Source of the DNA: Gynuella sp.
GTDB lineage: Bacteria > Pseudomonadota > Gammaproteobacteria > Pseudomonadales > Natronospirillaceae
Reading direction: 5' to 3'
NCBI GenBank assembly: GCA_028282465.1
Contig: JANQHX010000007.1
Coordinates: 64,001-103,850, forward strand
Length of the DNA stretch: 39,850 nt
The translations under genes were made by a program, and so were the position numbers. Below are positions 7,483-16,112 of this stretch, in pieces; position 1 is the stretch's first letter; every line of letters starts with the position of its first letter. The notes below the pieces were generated by a model, which was not told the DNA's origin, made no database searches, and saw only the letters and a program-made list of their open reading frames with translations.

Positions 7483-8490
7483 TTATGGAGATTTTCTAAG
7501 AATTAATCCAGCTCTTTGGCCTTTAGGAACCTGGGTATTGGGAAATACAATCCATTGCGTATAACCCTCTTTACCCTTCTCTTTATTGTGCTCTTTCCAG
7601 ATCCAGGTTTCTGGTGGATATTCAGTGAAGTTAAACCCTGACTCAGAGAGATTTAACTCAAAGCCTTCACCACAGTGAATGATTTCCTTATCTACACAAA
7701 AAATTTCAGGGTCTTGGCTTTTTGTGTCGAGATTACCGGCGAGATAGCCTAGCAAGGTTTGATTAAAATCAACTAAGTCTTCTTGGCTATTCTGGCCGAA
7801 TGGTTTTACCTTACCCAATTCTATGGTCAAACTTTCCATACCAAATTTTCGGCTTGTGTAAGAAGAAAAAGTATTTGCTTCTTTATGCATTAACAGCAAG
7901 GACTCAACTCCTGCTTGTTTCAACATCTTGGGCAAGTATTCTGGTGCAGTTCTGTCTTTAACAAATGGATAAACTGCAAACTTCTCACGAAACGAGCCGC
8001 GTATTGCAGTATGCAAGTCCAGATGTAACCAGTCTTTTGGGGAGAACCTTTTTTCATCTTGATAAAAGCCTGAGATTACATTCTCTAATAATTCAGCTCT
8101 TCTTGTTTCATAGTTACTTTGATCTTGATTTCGCCATTCACCACAAAACAATCGATTTAAATTCAAGGACTCAAATCTTTGCTGTAGAGACATTGCCTTA
8201 GGATTACCCAAAACAAATAAAACTGGTCGACTGAGTGTTTGCTCATCATTGATTAACCTCATAACCGTTAGGTTTAGCCATTCTATCGGTAGTGTTTCAT
8301 TACCGTGAATGCCTGCAGATAGAATTAAGGGAGGTTTTTCAGATTGGTGTGGTTTTACTGAAAGCACACCATTGGCACGATAAGCAAACTGACAAAAATC
8401 ATTTTCCCAGAAAGCTTCAGTGGCTGGTTGGTTCCAGTGTTTGATAGTGTGATTGAGAAAGTCTAAACCGCCTAAAAATGGATTAGCCAT
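7483..8490 (-). CDS. astE: Succinylglutamate desuccinylase
   Basis: Last step of the arginine succinyltransferase pathway: hydrolyses N-succinylglutamate to succinate and glutamate. Zinc carboxypeptidase-like fold with LILSAGIHGNETLPIEW (H and E ligands), WLHLDLHTAIRGS (H ligand), SLTIELGKVKPFGQN (catalytic E) and a C-terminal RAGLILRK. The start is ATG 8490 with AGGA at 8499-8502 eight bases upstream; a TTG two codons earlier is too close to that site. 335 aa against 322 in E. coli. It is the last gene of the transporter operon, ten bases after the permease stop. The P. aeruginosa aot operon also holds an AstE-related gene (aotO). Confidence 0.9.
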   Translation of the reverse strand: MANPFLGGLDFLNHTIKHWNQPATEAFWENDFCQFAYRANGVLSVKPHQSEKPPLILSAGIHGNETLPIEWLNLTVMRLINDEQTLSRPVLFVLGNPKAMSLQQRFESLNLNRLFCGEWRNQDQSNYETRRAELLENVISGFYQDEKRFSPKDWLHLDLHTAIRGSFREKFAVYPFVKDRTAPEYLPKMLKQAGVESLLLMHKEANTFSSYTSRKFGMESLTIELGKVKPFGQNSQEDLVDFNQTLLGYLAGNLDTKSQDPEIFCVDKEIIHCGEGFELNLSESGFNFTEYPPETWIWKEHNKEKGKEGYTQWIVFPNTQVPKGQRAGLILRKSP

Positions 8491-8500
8491 TGGCAATATC

Positions 8501-9223
8501 CTAGTGAGTTCTCGGCCTCAAATGCGCGAGCAACCTAGCTTCTAACTTACGGAAAATAAACACCAATAAAAACGTCAGACAAAGATAAATAAGTGCAACA
8601 AAGGTAAATGCTTCAAAAGGTGCATAGAATCTTGAGTAGATGTTTTGGGCAGCTCCAGTTAAATCCACAATGGTAACAACACTGGCAATGGCACTGGCAT
8701 GCAGCATAAAAATCACTTCGTTGGAGTAGGCAGGTAATGCACGCCTAAAAGCGCTTGGTAGAACAATTCGGCGAGTCATTTGCCACCAACTCATGCCATA
8801 GGCTTTTGCCGCTTCAATTTCACCCCGAGAAGTTTGAGCAATAGAACCCCTGATGATTTCTGTTGTATAGGCGGCTGTATTTAAGGCAAATGCAATGAGT
8901 GCAGGATAAAAAGGGTCTTTAAAAATATGCCACCAGAAGCTTTCTTGTATGCCGTCTATATAGGTGATTCCATAATAAATAATATAGAGCTGGATCAACA
9001 ACGGCGTACCACGAAACACATATACATACAGCCAAATTGGTTTGCTGATAAAGGGATTATTAAGACTCTGAAGAATTGCTAGGGGTATAGCTATCACTAG
9101 TCCAACCACCAACGATAAAAATACCAATTGAACAGTTGTTACCAAGCCGTCCCAGTATTGCAGTAAAGTTGCTACCGTAAATATGTCATTTTGATTGAGT
9201 AACTCTGTGAGGCTTTCAAACAT
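8501..9223 (-). CDS. aotM: Basic amino acid ABC transporter permease (HisM/AotM type)
   Basis: Inner-membrane permease of 240 aa with about five hydrophobic segments and the His/Glu/Gln/Arg/opine permease signature. The ATPase-contact EAA loop is EIEAAKAYGMSWWQMTRRIVLP. The segment VFRGTPLLIQLYIIYYG is characteristic of HisM/ArtM-type subunits. ATG 9223 has AGGA seven bases upstream. It follows the sister permease by 18 bp and is followed by astE. It should form a heterodimeric channel with the upstream permease. Arginine/ornithine specificity is inferred from operon content. Confidence 0.88.
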   Translation of the reverse strand: MFESLTELLNQNDIFTVATLLQYWDGLVTTVQLVFLSLVVGLVIAIPLAILQSLNNPFISKPIWLYVYVFRGTPLLIQLYIIYYGITYIDGIQESFWWHIFKDPFYPALIAFALNTAAYTTEIIRGSIAQTSRGEIEAAKAYGMSWWQMTRRIVLPSAFRRALPAYSNEVIFMLHASAIASVVTIVDLTGAAQNIYSRFYAPFEAFTFVALIYLCLTFLLVFIFRKLEARLLAHLRPRTH

Positions 9224-9241
9224 AGATTTATCCTAATCACC

Positions 9242-9949
9242 TCAAGGCTTAGATACGCCAACACTGTAGCGAGTTTCTAATCGTTTCAGTATGACTTCAG
9301 AAATAAAAGTAATGAGTAAATACACGGCGGCCACCGGAATAAAAAATTTAAATGGCTCATGCACGGCCCCTGACGCTTCTTTTGCTAAACGTACCATGTC
9401 AGCTAGACCAATCACTGAAACTAAGGCCGTAGTTTTTAATAGCACCATCCAATTATTGCCTAATCCAGGCAAAGCATGACGCATCATTTGCGGAAATAAA
9501 ATTCTAATGAAGATTTGTCGAGCATTCATTCCATAGGCCTTACCAGCTTCTATTTGACCTGCATCCACTGCCAGATATGCCCCCCTAAAAGTTTCTGCCA
9601 TGTATGCACCAAAAATAAAGCCAATGGTGCAGATGCCAGCAACAAAGGCATCAATATTTATAAAAAATTCGATATCGAAACTGTAATAAAGCCAGTCTGA
9701 AAAATTATTGACCATGATCTGAGCGCCGAAAAAGATCAGGAGCATCAGAACCAAATCGGGGACGCCTCGAATGACAGTTGTGTAAACAGTAGCAATAAAA
9801 TTTAGAAATCGGTTTTTGCTTAACTTGGCCATGGCCGCACCAAGACCTAAAAATAACGCTAACAGTAATGAGAGCACTGCGACTTCAATCGTTAGGACAG
9901 CACCTTTTAAAATGGAAGGGCCATAACCGTGAAAGTTCAAAAGTTCCAA
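9242..9949 (-). CDS. aotQ: Basic amino acid ABC transporter permease (HisQ/AotQ type)
   Basis: The 235-aa partner permease, with hydrophobic segments and the EAA loop QIEAGKAYGMNARQIFIRILFP. The N-terminus LLNFHGYGPSILKGAVLT matches HisQ/AotQ proteins (GYGPxILxG). The start is TTG at 9949 because no ATG occurs before the first membrane helix; a GGA lies about eight bases upstream. It is separated from the binding-protein gene by a 170 bp gap with a long stem-loop, a common way of lowering permease expression relative to the binding protein. Confidence 0.87.
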   Translation of the reverse strand: MELLNFHGYGPSILKGAVLTIEVAVLSLLLALFLGLGAAMAKLSKNRFLNFIATVYTTVIRGVPDLVLMLLIFFGAQIMVNNFSDWLYYSFDIEFFINIDAFVAGICTIGFIFGAYMAETFRGAYLAVDAGQIEAGKAYGMNARQIFIRILFPQMMRHALPGLGNNWMVLLKTTALVSVIGLADMVRLAKEASGAVHEPFKFFIPVAAVYLLITFISEVILKRLETRYSVGVSKP

Positions 9950-10018
9950 ATCGAGTTCCAGTCAATACCGATTTCAATCAAGCCAGTAACACTAAGGTTG
10001 GCGTTTTCAGTTAAACAA

Positions 10019-10071
10019 AAACCTTTCCGTAAAATCTGTGCAACAATGTAAGAAGATTCACGGAAAGGTTT
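10019..10071 (-). terminator. Intergenic stem-loop between binding protein and permease genes
   Basis: AAACCTTTCCGT (10019-10030) and ACGGAAAGGTTT (10060-10071) are a perfect 12 bp inverted repeat with a 29-base loop that holds a second AATCT/AGATT pairing. There is no long U run on the minus strand, so it is more likely an mRNA-stabilising or attenuating hairpin than a full terminator. Confidence 0.6.
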
Positions 10072-10119
10072 CAACATCTGAGCTAGCTAGAATAATCTCA
10101 AGCTAACTCTAACTTTCGA

Positions 10120-10866
10120 TTAGATTTTGATGTCGTAGTCGAAGTACTTCTTACGAATTTCGTCGTAAACACCATTGCTCTTAACCGTGTCTAGAGCTTT
10201 ATTGAACATTTCTAACAGGTCTTTGTCGCGAGGTCTCAGTGCAACACCTACACCCGCACCCAGCTGAAGGAAATCGCCTACGCGCTCGTATTCAGAACCT
10301 TTATCACCTTTTAAAATAGTGCTTTCACCCACTGGGAAATCCAGTACAACCAGGTCTAAACGACCACCATAAAGGTCTAGAACTAATTCGTCGGCCGTGC
10401 CGTAACGCATAATTTCAGCACCTTTGAAATTGTCTGTTGCGTAGTTGTCTTGAATGGTGCCGCGTTGAGCACCGACACGCTTGCCTTTTAAATTAGACAG
10501 ATCTAGATCAGCACCTTTTTTTGCAAACAAACCCGTTGGTGTATTGTAGTAGCCGTTAGAGAAAGAGACTTTTTTGGCACGTTCAGGAGTAATGGACATA
10601 GACGAGAAAATAGCATCATATTTACGTGCCAGTAAGCCAGGAATAATGCCATCCCAAGCTTGAATTACCCATTCGCATTTAACGCCCATTTCTTCACACA
10701 CTGCGTTACCCAGGTCTATTTCAAAACCTGTCAGTGTGCCGTCTGGCGCCTTATACTCAAATGGCTCGTAAGGTACGTCTACAGCTAAACGCACCACGTC
10801 CCAGTCTTTTGCTTGCACAGCAAAGGCTGTTAGCAATGTTAAAGCGGCAATCGCAATTTTTTTCAT
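10120..10866 (-). CDS. aotJ: Lysine/arginine/ornithine-type periplasmic binding protein
   Basis: A 248-aa binding protein with signal peptide MKKIAIAALTLLTAFAVQA (cleavage after A19). The mature protein has VPYEPFEYKAPDGTLTGFEI, DLGNAVCEEMG, FSSMSITPERAKKVSFS and KRVGAQRGTIQDNY, the pattern of LAO/HisJ/AotJ proteins. It captures the amino acid in the periplasm and delivers it to the permease pair. It lies between the ATPase gene (105 bp upstream) and the permeases. Substrate assignment is inferred from similarity and from astE in the same operon. Confidence 0.9.
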   Translation of the reverse strand: MKKIAIAALTLLTAFAVQAKDWDVVRLAVDVPYEPFEYKAPDGTLTGFEIDLGNAVCEEMGVKCEWVIQAWDGIIPGLLARKYDAIFSSMSITPERAKKVSFSNGYYNTPTGLFAKKGADLDLSNLKGKRVGAQRGTIQDNYATDNFKGAEIMRYGTADELVLDLYGGRLDLVVLDFPVGESTILKGDKGSEYERVGDFLQLGAGVGVALRPRDKDLLEMFNKALDTVKSNGVYDEIRKKYFDYDIKI

Positions 10867-10970
10867 TTCTTTGACTCCAGTGAGAGTTTGTTAAAGGTAT
10901 CAGTAGTTTTACTTTTTAGTTATGTCAGTGCAGCGCCTAGCGCTTTTTCATTTTATTAGCGATGACCTCA

Positions 10971-11744
10971 CTAATATTTGGGCGCAAGAAATTGTTTCAT
11001 GCGCTCCGAATCCGGGTTATCAAATACTTTAGATGGCGCGCCTCTCTCTTCGATTTTTCCTTGATGAAGAAACACCACTTCTGAAGATACGTCTCTCGCA
11101 AATGCCATTTCATGAGTGACTACAATCATTGTTCGCCCTTCTTCAGCCAGACCTCTCATAACTTTGAGCACTTCGCCTACTAACTCAGGGTCTAATGCTG
11201 AAGTGGGTTCATCGAACAGCATAACATCAGGATCCATTGCCAGTGCTCTTGCAATGGCTGCCCTCTGCTGCTGCCCACCTGACATATGTGTCGGGTAATA
11301 ATCTCTACGCTCGTATAGTCCAACTTTATTGAGCAGATCTTCAGCATATTCTTTGGCTTCTCGACGACTACGGCCCAACACCTGAACAGGAGCTTCGACT
11401 ATATTCTCCAAGACCGTCATATGAGACCAAAGATTAAAACTCTGGAAAACCATCGACAGTCGAGAACGCATTTTTTCAACCTGCTTATTATTCGCAGGCA
11501 CTCGCTCACCCAATCGGTTGGTTTTAAATTGGATTTGTTCGCCATGAACCTGTATTTCGCCTGAAGTGGGAATTTCCAGTAAGTTAATGCATCGCAGAAA
11601 GGTGCTTTTGCCAGAGCCCGAAGAGCCTATCATGGAAATAACGTCACCCTTTCGGGCGTTTACTGAGACACCTTTGAGTACTTCTAAGTCACCAAAGGTT
11701 TTGTGAATATCGTCGGCTATCAGCTGAGGCTGATCCGGGCTCAT
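10971..11744 (-). CDS. aotP: Amino acid ABC transporter ATP-binding protein (HisP/AotP)
   Basis: The 257-aa ATPase of the importer. Walker [11 protein letters not shown]-loop VFQSFNLW, signature [16 protein letters not shown], Walker B VMLFDEP and switch VVTHEMAF are all present. The HisP-family insertion between Walker A and Q-loop ([14 protein letters not shown] onward) fits a basic amino acid transporter. ATG 11744 has AAGGAG six bases upstream. It is the first gene of the five-gene minus-strand operon; in Pseudomonas the ATPase gene is near the end instead. Confidence 0.92.
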   Translation of the reverse strand: MSPDQPQLIADDIHKTFGDLEVLKGVSVNARKGDVISMIGSSGSGKSTFLRCINLLEIPTSGEIQVHGEQIQFKTNRLGERVPANNKQVEKMRSRLSMVFQSFNLWSHMTVLENIVEAPVQVLGRSRREAKEYAEDLLNKVGLYERRDYYPTHMSGGQQQRAAIARALAMDPDVMLFDEPTSALDPELVGEVLKVMRGLAEEGRTMIVVTHEMAFARDVSSEVVFLHQGKIEERGAPSKVFDNPDSERMKQFLAPKY

Positions 11745-12047
11745 ATGAACTCCTTAAAATCCAAGTCATCAGGTTTGTTTAATAAAGATACTGTGAACAC
11801 CTGACGTCTAGCATATTGCATAACTTCTGTGAAAGCGCAGTCAATTGTTTGATTTAGGAAAATCTCACGGGCTCTGTCGCTTTGGAGGCGTTTACAAAGC
11901 AATATGCAAACCAAGACAAAAAATCCTACTAAACCAAATCATGCTAATCGAATAATCAAAGATTCTCCAACTTAAATAGGGGCTATCTGGTTTAGACAGA
12001 TGAATTATTGCCTTAAAATTGATAATTGATGGATTCAAAGCACCAAC
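11745..12047 (-). promoter_or_regulatory. Intergenic region with candidate promoter of the transporter operon
   Basis: About 300 bases without a gene between the GGDEF gene and the transporter operon. On the minus strand TTGACT (11839-11844) and TATGCA (11817-11822) with 16 bp spacing form a plausible sigma-70 promoter about 70 bases before the ATG. I did not find a convincing ArgR box. Confidence 0.35.
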
Positions 12048-13280
12048 TTAGCGAAGGTAACTGACTAGCAGGCCTTCAATTTGAGCAGCAGATTTGCTTT
12101 TGATGGCTTCAACACGACCTAAAAGATGGCCGTATTTGTCTTCGACTAGCAGGGTAGATAGCTGCAAGTCTTTTAAGGCCTCCATCTCACCGATGGAATC
12201 ACAGGTGCCATCGTAAATGGATAAGTCAGGCTGGATTTCTTTGGCTAGGAGCGACCTTTCTTGGTAGCTATCAGCGGTCACAATATTGCCATAGGACTGC
12301 ATAGCATTACTCAGAGCTGAGCGATTATCTGAGTTAGTACTAGCAACAAGAATGGTTTTCTGAGATTTATCTTTTTGAGCATGTACTTGGTTTCGACCTG
12401 ATTCTTTAGCGTAATACAGCTGTTGATCCGCTAAATCTGTGAGTCGATTTAAGTCGTATTGATCAGAAACACTGGTGCTTGCAACGCCAATGCTGATGGT
12501 AACCCTGTCACTGGTGAGGGACTTTTCATGGGGTATGTTTTTACTCTGAAGGTTTTCTAGGATTTTCAAGGCGACAAGGCGAGCCTGATAGACATCGGTA
12601 TCCGTGAGCAGCACGACAAACTCCTCTCCACCATAACGAGCGACAATGTCACTGGAACGATGAACAGTCTCCCTCAAAGCTTCAGCCACACCTTTCAGAC
12701 ATATATCCCCTTCCATGTGACCGTAAAAATCGTTGTAGGCCTTGAAGTGGTCGACATCGAGCATTAAAACACTCACCGGTTTCCGGTGTCGTTGGGATAA
12801 ATGAAGTACCTGTTTGGCTTTTTCTTTGAAGGCTCGGCGGTTGCTAAGCTGAGTGAGCTCGTCCTTTTCACTCAGATCCGCAAGATGATTATTTAAGGCG
12901 TCTAACCGTTGGTTCATCTCAGAAATTCTTTTCATTGAGATGATCTTAGCTTCCAAAAAAATCGGGCTAAATGGCTTAATCATATAGTCATCTCCACCCG
13001 CTTTAATGCCCGCCAACACTTGGTCATCCGCTTCATGACCACTAATGAAGATAATGGGAATCCAGTGTTCCAGGGCCTCTCTCATGAGCGTGGTGGTTTC
13101 AAAACCGTCCAATCCGGGCATTTCTATGTCCATGAGCACCATATCGAATTCAGACTCTCCCGTAAGCTGCAAGGCCTCTTCCCCTGAGCTAACCAGCAGG
13201 GCAGTGTGTCCAATTTGAGTGATCATTTGTTCAATGGCCATTCGTATGGTTGGGCTGTCTTCAACAACTAAAATGCGCAT
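12048..13280 (-). CDS. Response regulator with GGDEF diguanylate cyclase and degenerate C-terminal receiver
   Basis: A 410-aa cytoplasmic signalling protein. Residues 1-120 are a receiver with the acidic pair E7/D8, phosphoacceptor D51 (LMDIEMPG), S80 and K102. Residues about 135-315 are a GGDEF domain with active GGEEF at 217-221 and an inhibitory I-site RSSD at 208-211 exactly five residues before it, so an active, feedback-inhibited cyclic-di-GMP synthase is expected. Residues about 325-410 look like a second receiver (TILVASTNSDNRSAL, IQPDLSIYDG) whose acid pocket is mostly replaced by Ser/Asn. No cognate kinase gene is adjacent. Confidence 0.9.
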   Translation of the reverse strand: MRILVVEDSPTIRMAIEQMITQIGHTALLVSSGEEALQLTGESEFDMVLMDIEMPGLDGFETTTLMREALEHWIPIIFISGHEADDQVLAGIKAGGDDYMIKPFSPIFLEAKIISMKRISEMNQRLDALNNHLADLSEKDELTQLSNRRAFKEKAKQVLHLSQRHRKPVSVLMLDVDHFKAYNDFYGHMEGDICLKGVAEALRETVHRSSDIVARYGGEEFVVLLTDTDVYQARLVALKILENLQSKNIPHEKSLTSDRVTISIGVASTSVSDQYDLNRLTDLADQQLYYAKESGRNQVHAQKDKSQKTILVASTNSDNRSALSNAMQSYGNIVTADSYQERSLLAKEIQPDLSIYDGTCDSIGEMEALKDLQLSTLLVEDKYGHLLGRVEAIKSKSAAQIEGLLVSYLR

Positions 13281-13546
13281 GTATTCTTTGCAGCTAAATT
13301 ATCTGATTTAAACGAAATTATGTAATTAGGCTTGGTTTAAGCCTAGGTCAATTAAGTTCAATATGCTGACTAGTTCGCGAGTTTTTTATAAACAAGAGAC
13401 CTATGTCTAAAAATCCTCAAACCAGGTAGAAACAGCCCTTACATTTTTGTACATAATAGAGCTTTTTTGTCGTCGAGCTTTTTACAAATAAAATTTTGTT
13501 GCTATTTTATATATAAAGATTAGTTACCTAGCACACAGTAAAGGTT

Positions 13547-13756
13547 ATGGAAGATTTAAAACAATTAGAATTACAAAAAGAATATATTGCTGACGCAGCC
13601 ATTAGAGGTGATGTGTCTGCTCAAAAACATCTAACCTATATAAAAAATAAAATAAAAACTGAAAAAAGCCGAATGTATCAGGCGCAGCTAACGAACTTAG
13701 GTTTAATAGCCAGTATCATGTTTATGACCATGATTTGGAGCAACATCTCTTCTTAA
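13547..13756 (+). CDS. Small membrane protein (69 aa, hypothetical)
   Basis: A charged, helical N-terminal part (MEDLKQLELQKEYIADAAIR, then a Lys-rich stretch) is followed by a C-terminal hydrophobic helix (LGLIASIMFMTMIW), giving a tail-anchored look. AAAGG lies very close to the ATG, so the ribosome binding site is imperfect. The surrounding DNA is AT-rich and otherwise empty. I do not recognise a family; the amphipathic and coiled-coil character supports a real gene, but only moderately. Confidence 0.5.
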   Translation: MEDLKQLELQKEYIADAAIRGDVSAQKHLTYIKNKIKTEKSRMYQAQLTNLGLIASIMFMTMIWSNISS

Positions 13757-14193
13757 GCTCGCTCATTTTTCTGGTCTGTTTTTTTATTGCTTATTACTTA
13801 ATTCTTTTTGCCCTACCTGTTTAGTAAATACCAATTAAACTGACCTAATGATTTTATTCCGATAACTATTAAACCCAGCTGTAAATCAGCATACCGTCAA
13901 TTAAATTGTCAGAGTGAATAATTCATAGCTCGCCAATAAACTTTTCATAACAGCATTTAGACAATTTCAGTAACTGAATTTGTGCAAGGGAAAAGGGAAA
14001 AAGAGGCGCTGGAGCTTTCTTATTATTGATGCTTTATGGAGTGGGTATAAATTCGTAGCAGTGTGCCTAAAGCATTGAGTGATAGTCCCGCAGCGCCAAA
14101 AGCATCATCGCGCTTTTTGATAATAATTCCTGATGTTTTTTGCCAACTTAGATTTTTCGCTATCATAAACCTGAGTTAACTAGGGGCTAGGAA
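13757..14193 (+). other. Intergenic region with a nested dyad
   Basis: About 435 bases without a gene. At 14005-14097 two nested perfect inverted repeats occur: GGCGCTG (14005-14011) with CAGCGCC (14091-14097), and inside them ATGCTTTA (14029-14036) with TAAAGCAT (14068-14075). The segment could fold as a two-stem RNA. It lies about 100 bases before the mak start. No promoter or U-tract was clear enough to call an RNA gene. Confidence 0.35.
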
Positions 14194-15096
14194 ATGCAGC
14201 ATTACATCGGATTAGATCTTGGTGGCACCAAAACAGAAATAATCGTACTGAACCAAAACAGTAGAGAAATCTATCGCACCCGAAATCAAACGCCTAAAGG
14301 CGATTATAAAGCCACACTTCAAAATATTGCTGAGCTGATAAAATCTGCTGAAGGTGAAACCGGCCTAAAACAGTTGCCAGTTGGCATTGGTATTCCTGGC
14401 ACAATTAGCAAACATACGGGATTGGTTAAAAACGCCAACTCAACTTGGCTAAATGGCAAACCTCTTCAACGAGACCTTGAATCAATATTAGGCACTCAGG
14501 TTCAAGTGATGAATGATGCAAATTGTCTAGCAGTCTCAGAAGCAGTGGATGGAGCAGGAAAAGGCTATGATCTAGTGTTTGCCGCTATTTTAGGCACCGG
14601 TTGCGGATCAGGCATTTCGTTCAACCAAAAAGCCTTATTGGGCCCAAATGGCGTTACCGGCGAGTGGGGCCACGTGCCCATGCCTGGTGTTACAGATAAG
14701 GAACGAGATGCAAGACCTTGCTACTGTGGCAACAAGGGTTGTGTTGAAACTTTTTTGAGTGGCACGGGTTTGCAAACAACCCATGCTCAAATTTCTGGGG
14801 CTAAGTTGTCGGGGCAAGAAATCAGCCAATTATCAATGAATGGAGACTCTGACGCACAAACCTCTATGCAGATTTACCACGAACATCTTCTGCAGGGCTT
14901 AACCATGATTATTAATATTCTAGACCCAGACATCATTGTGCTAGGCGGAGGTGTTTCAAATATTGATAGCCTTTACCCGTTCTTAAATTCGAATCTTGCT
15001 GGTCGGGTATTTGGAAGAGAAAATGACACCATGGTGGTAAAGTCAGCTCATGGTGATTCCAGTGGAGTAAGAGGCGCGGCTTGGTTAAATCTTTAA
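14194..15096 (+). CDS. mak: Fructokinase, ROK family
   Basis: A 300-aa sugar kinase phosphorylating fructose (and some mannose) to the 6-phosphate in the cytoplasm. The ATP-binding N-terminus is IGLDLGGTKTEIIVL; the sugar-binding segments are VKNANSTWLNG and NDANCLAVSEAVDGA; the ROK zinc site is H in GEWGHVPMPG with CYCGNKGCVE; the C-terminal motif is HGDSSGVRGAAWL. The match to E. coli Mak (YajF) extends over the whole length. AGGGG lies about eight bases upstream of the ATG. No sugar transporter is adjacent. It converges on pflA, 31 bp away. Confidence 0.93.
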   Translation: MQHYIGLDLGGTKTEIIVLNQNSREIYRTRNQTPKGDYKATLQNIAELIKSAEGETGLKQLPVGIGIPGTISKHTGLVKNANSTWLNGKPLQRDLESILGTQVQVMNDANCLAVSEAVDGAGKGYDLVFAAILGTGCGSGISFNQKALLGPNGVTGEWGHVPMPGVTDKERDARPCYCGNKGCVETFLSGTGLQTTHAQISGAKLSGQEISQLSMNGDSDAQTSMQIYHEHLLQGLTMIINILDPDIIVLGGGVSNIDSLYPFLNSNLAGRVFGRENDTMVVKSAHGDSSGVRGAAWLNL

Positions 15097-15110
15097 GGCA
15101 GCTTCTTAAC

Positions 15111-15137
15111 AAAAAAGCCAGCTTAAATCACGCTGGC
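15111..15137 (-). terminator. Terminator of pflA overlapping its stop codon
   Basis: Read on the minus strand, GCCAGC (15137-15132) pairs with GCTGGC (15122-15117) across a nine-base loop and is followed by six T. The pflA stop codon (15130-15128) lies inside the loop, so the stem begins within the coding sequence. Confidence 0.75.
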
Positions 15138-15919
15138 CCTGTGACTGATATTCCCGCTTTTAAAAACTCATTGGCAATGGCTTGAATGGTTTCTTTTGGA
15201 GGAGGCTTCACTCCTTCCAGAGGATAGACCTCTCCCATCACTTCCCATTTGTTAACACCCAATTCGTGATAGGGCAACAGCTCAACTTTTTCAACATTAC
15301 CTAAACGTGCTACAAAACTCGCCATCTCTTTAGCGTCTTCTAGATCATCCGAATAACCCGGTACCACCACATATCGAATCCAGGTGCGGATATTTTCTTC
15401 AGCCAAATATTGAGCAAACTTGAGTGCATATTCATTTGATACACCAACAAGATCTTTATGCTTTTCGTTGTTAATTTGTTTGATATCTAGCATCACTAGA
15501 TCTGTGTATCTGAGAAGCGCATCTAGAAGTTCATCGTATTTGCGCACATAGCCATTAGTATCCAAACAGGTATGAAAGCCAAGATGATGCAAACTTTTGA
15601 ACAGACGATAGACAAAATGCTGCTGTAACAGTGGTTCACCACCCGTCACTGTAACGCCGCCGTCAGACACTTCCATAAATGGGTGAAACGGAATGATTTC
15701 CTGAACCAAGTCTTCGACCGTCCAGATCTGCCCTTCATCGAGATCCCAAGTATCTCGATTATGACAATACTTACAGCGGTACATACAACCCTGCAAAAAC
15801 ACCACATAACGGGTGCCGGGCCCATCAACGGTACCAAAGCTATCGGTAGAATGAACACGACCCATCATGTGGGCACTGTCTTCTTCACCTTGTAACGGAA
15901 TTAAATTTTCTATACTCAT
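15128..15919 (-). CDS. pflA: Pyruvate formate-lyase activating enzyme
   Basis: Radical SAM enzyme that installs the glycyl radical on pyruvate formate-lyase. The 263-aa protein has the cluster motif CMYRCKYC (CxxxCxxC), VTVTGGEPLLQ (SAM contact), TCLDTNGYVRKYD, VMLDIKQIN, IRYVVVPGYSDD and VEKLLPYHELG-like sequence near the C-terminus, all as in E. coli PflA (246 aa). The extra N-terminal residues could mean that translation begins at the MM at residues 18-19; neither start has a clear ribosome binding site. No pflB lies in the window, so the partner must be elsewhere. Confidence 0.92.
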   Translation of the reverse strand: MSIENLIPLQGEEDSAHMMGRVHSTDSFGTVDGPGTRYVVFLQGCMYRCKYCHNRDTWDLDEGQIWTVEDLVQEIIPFHPFMEVSDGGVTVTGGEPLLQQHFVYRLFKSLHHLGFHTCLDTNGYVRKYDELLDALLRYTDLVMLDIKQINNEKHKDLVGVSNEYALKFAQYLAEENIRTWIRYVVVPGYSDDLEDAKEMASFVARLGNVEKVELLPYHELGVNKWEVMGEVYPLEGVKPPPKETIQAIANEFLKAGISVTGPA

Positions 15920-16112
15920 ATGCCAAATTCTTTCATAGCAAGCAATCGAATTGTATGCATCAGATCAGTTCCCTATAAATCAGGCTTAAACTTAATCATC
16001 ATCTTTTGCTGATACTTTAAAACTGTTAAATCCTTTCATATTGACTGGATAATATTTGTACCGGCCCCTAGTCAGGGAAGTATCGAAATCATTGTGTAAC
16101 TGAAAACCCCTT

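Noticed and set aside
10932-10944. AGCGC-CTA-GCGCT hairpin followed by T run on the plus strand
   Set aside because: No plus-strand gene reads into it and on the minus strand there is no T tract; probably chance or a minor leader hairpin.
11870-11882. TGTCGC resembling a Pseudomonas ArgR half-site
   Set aside because: Single half-site without the second half at the expected spacing.
14635-14829. Minus-strand open frame in mak
   Set aside because: Shadow of a well-conserved kinase gene.
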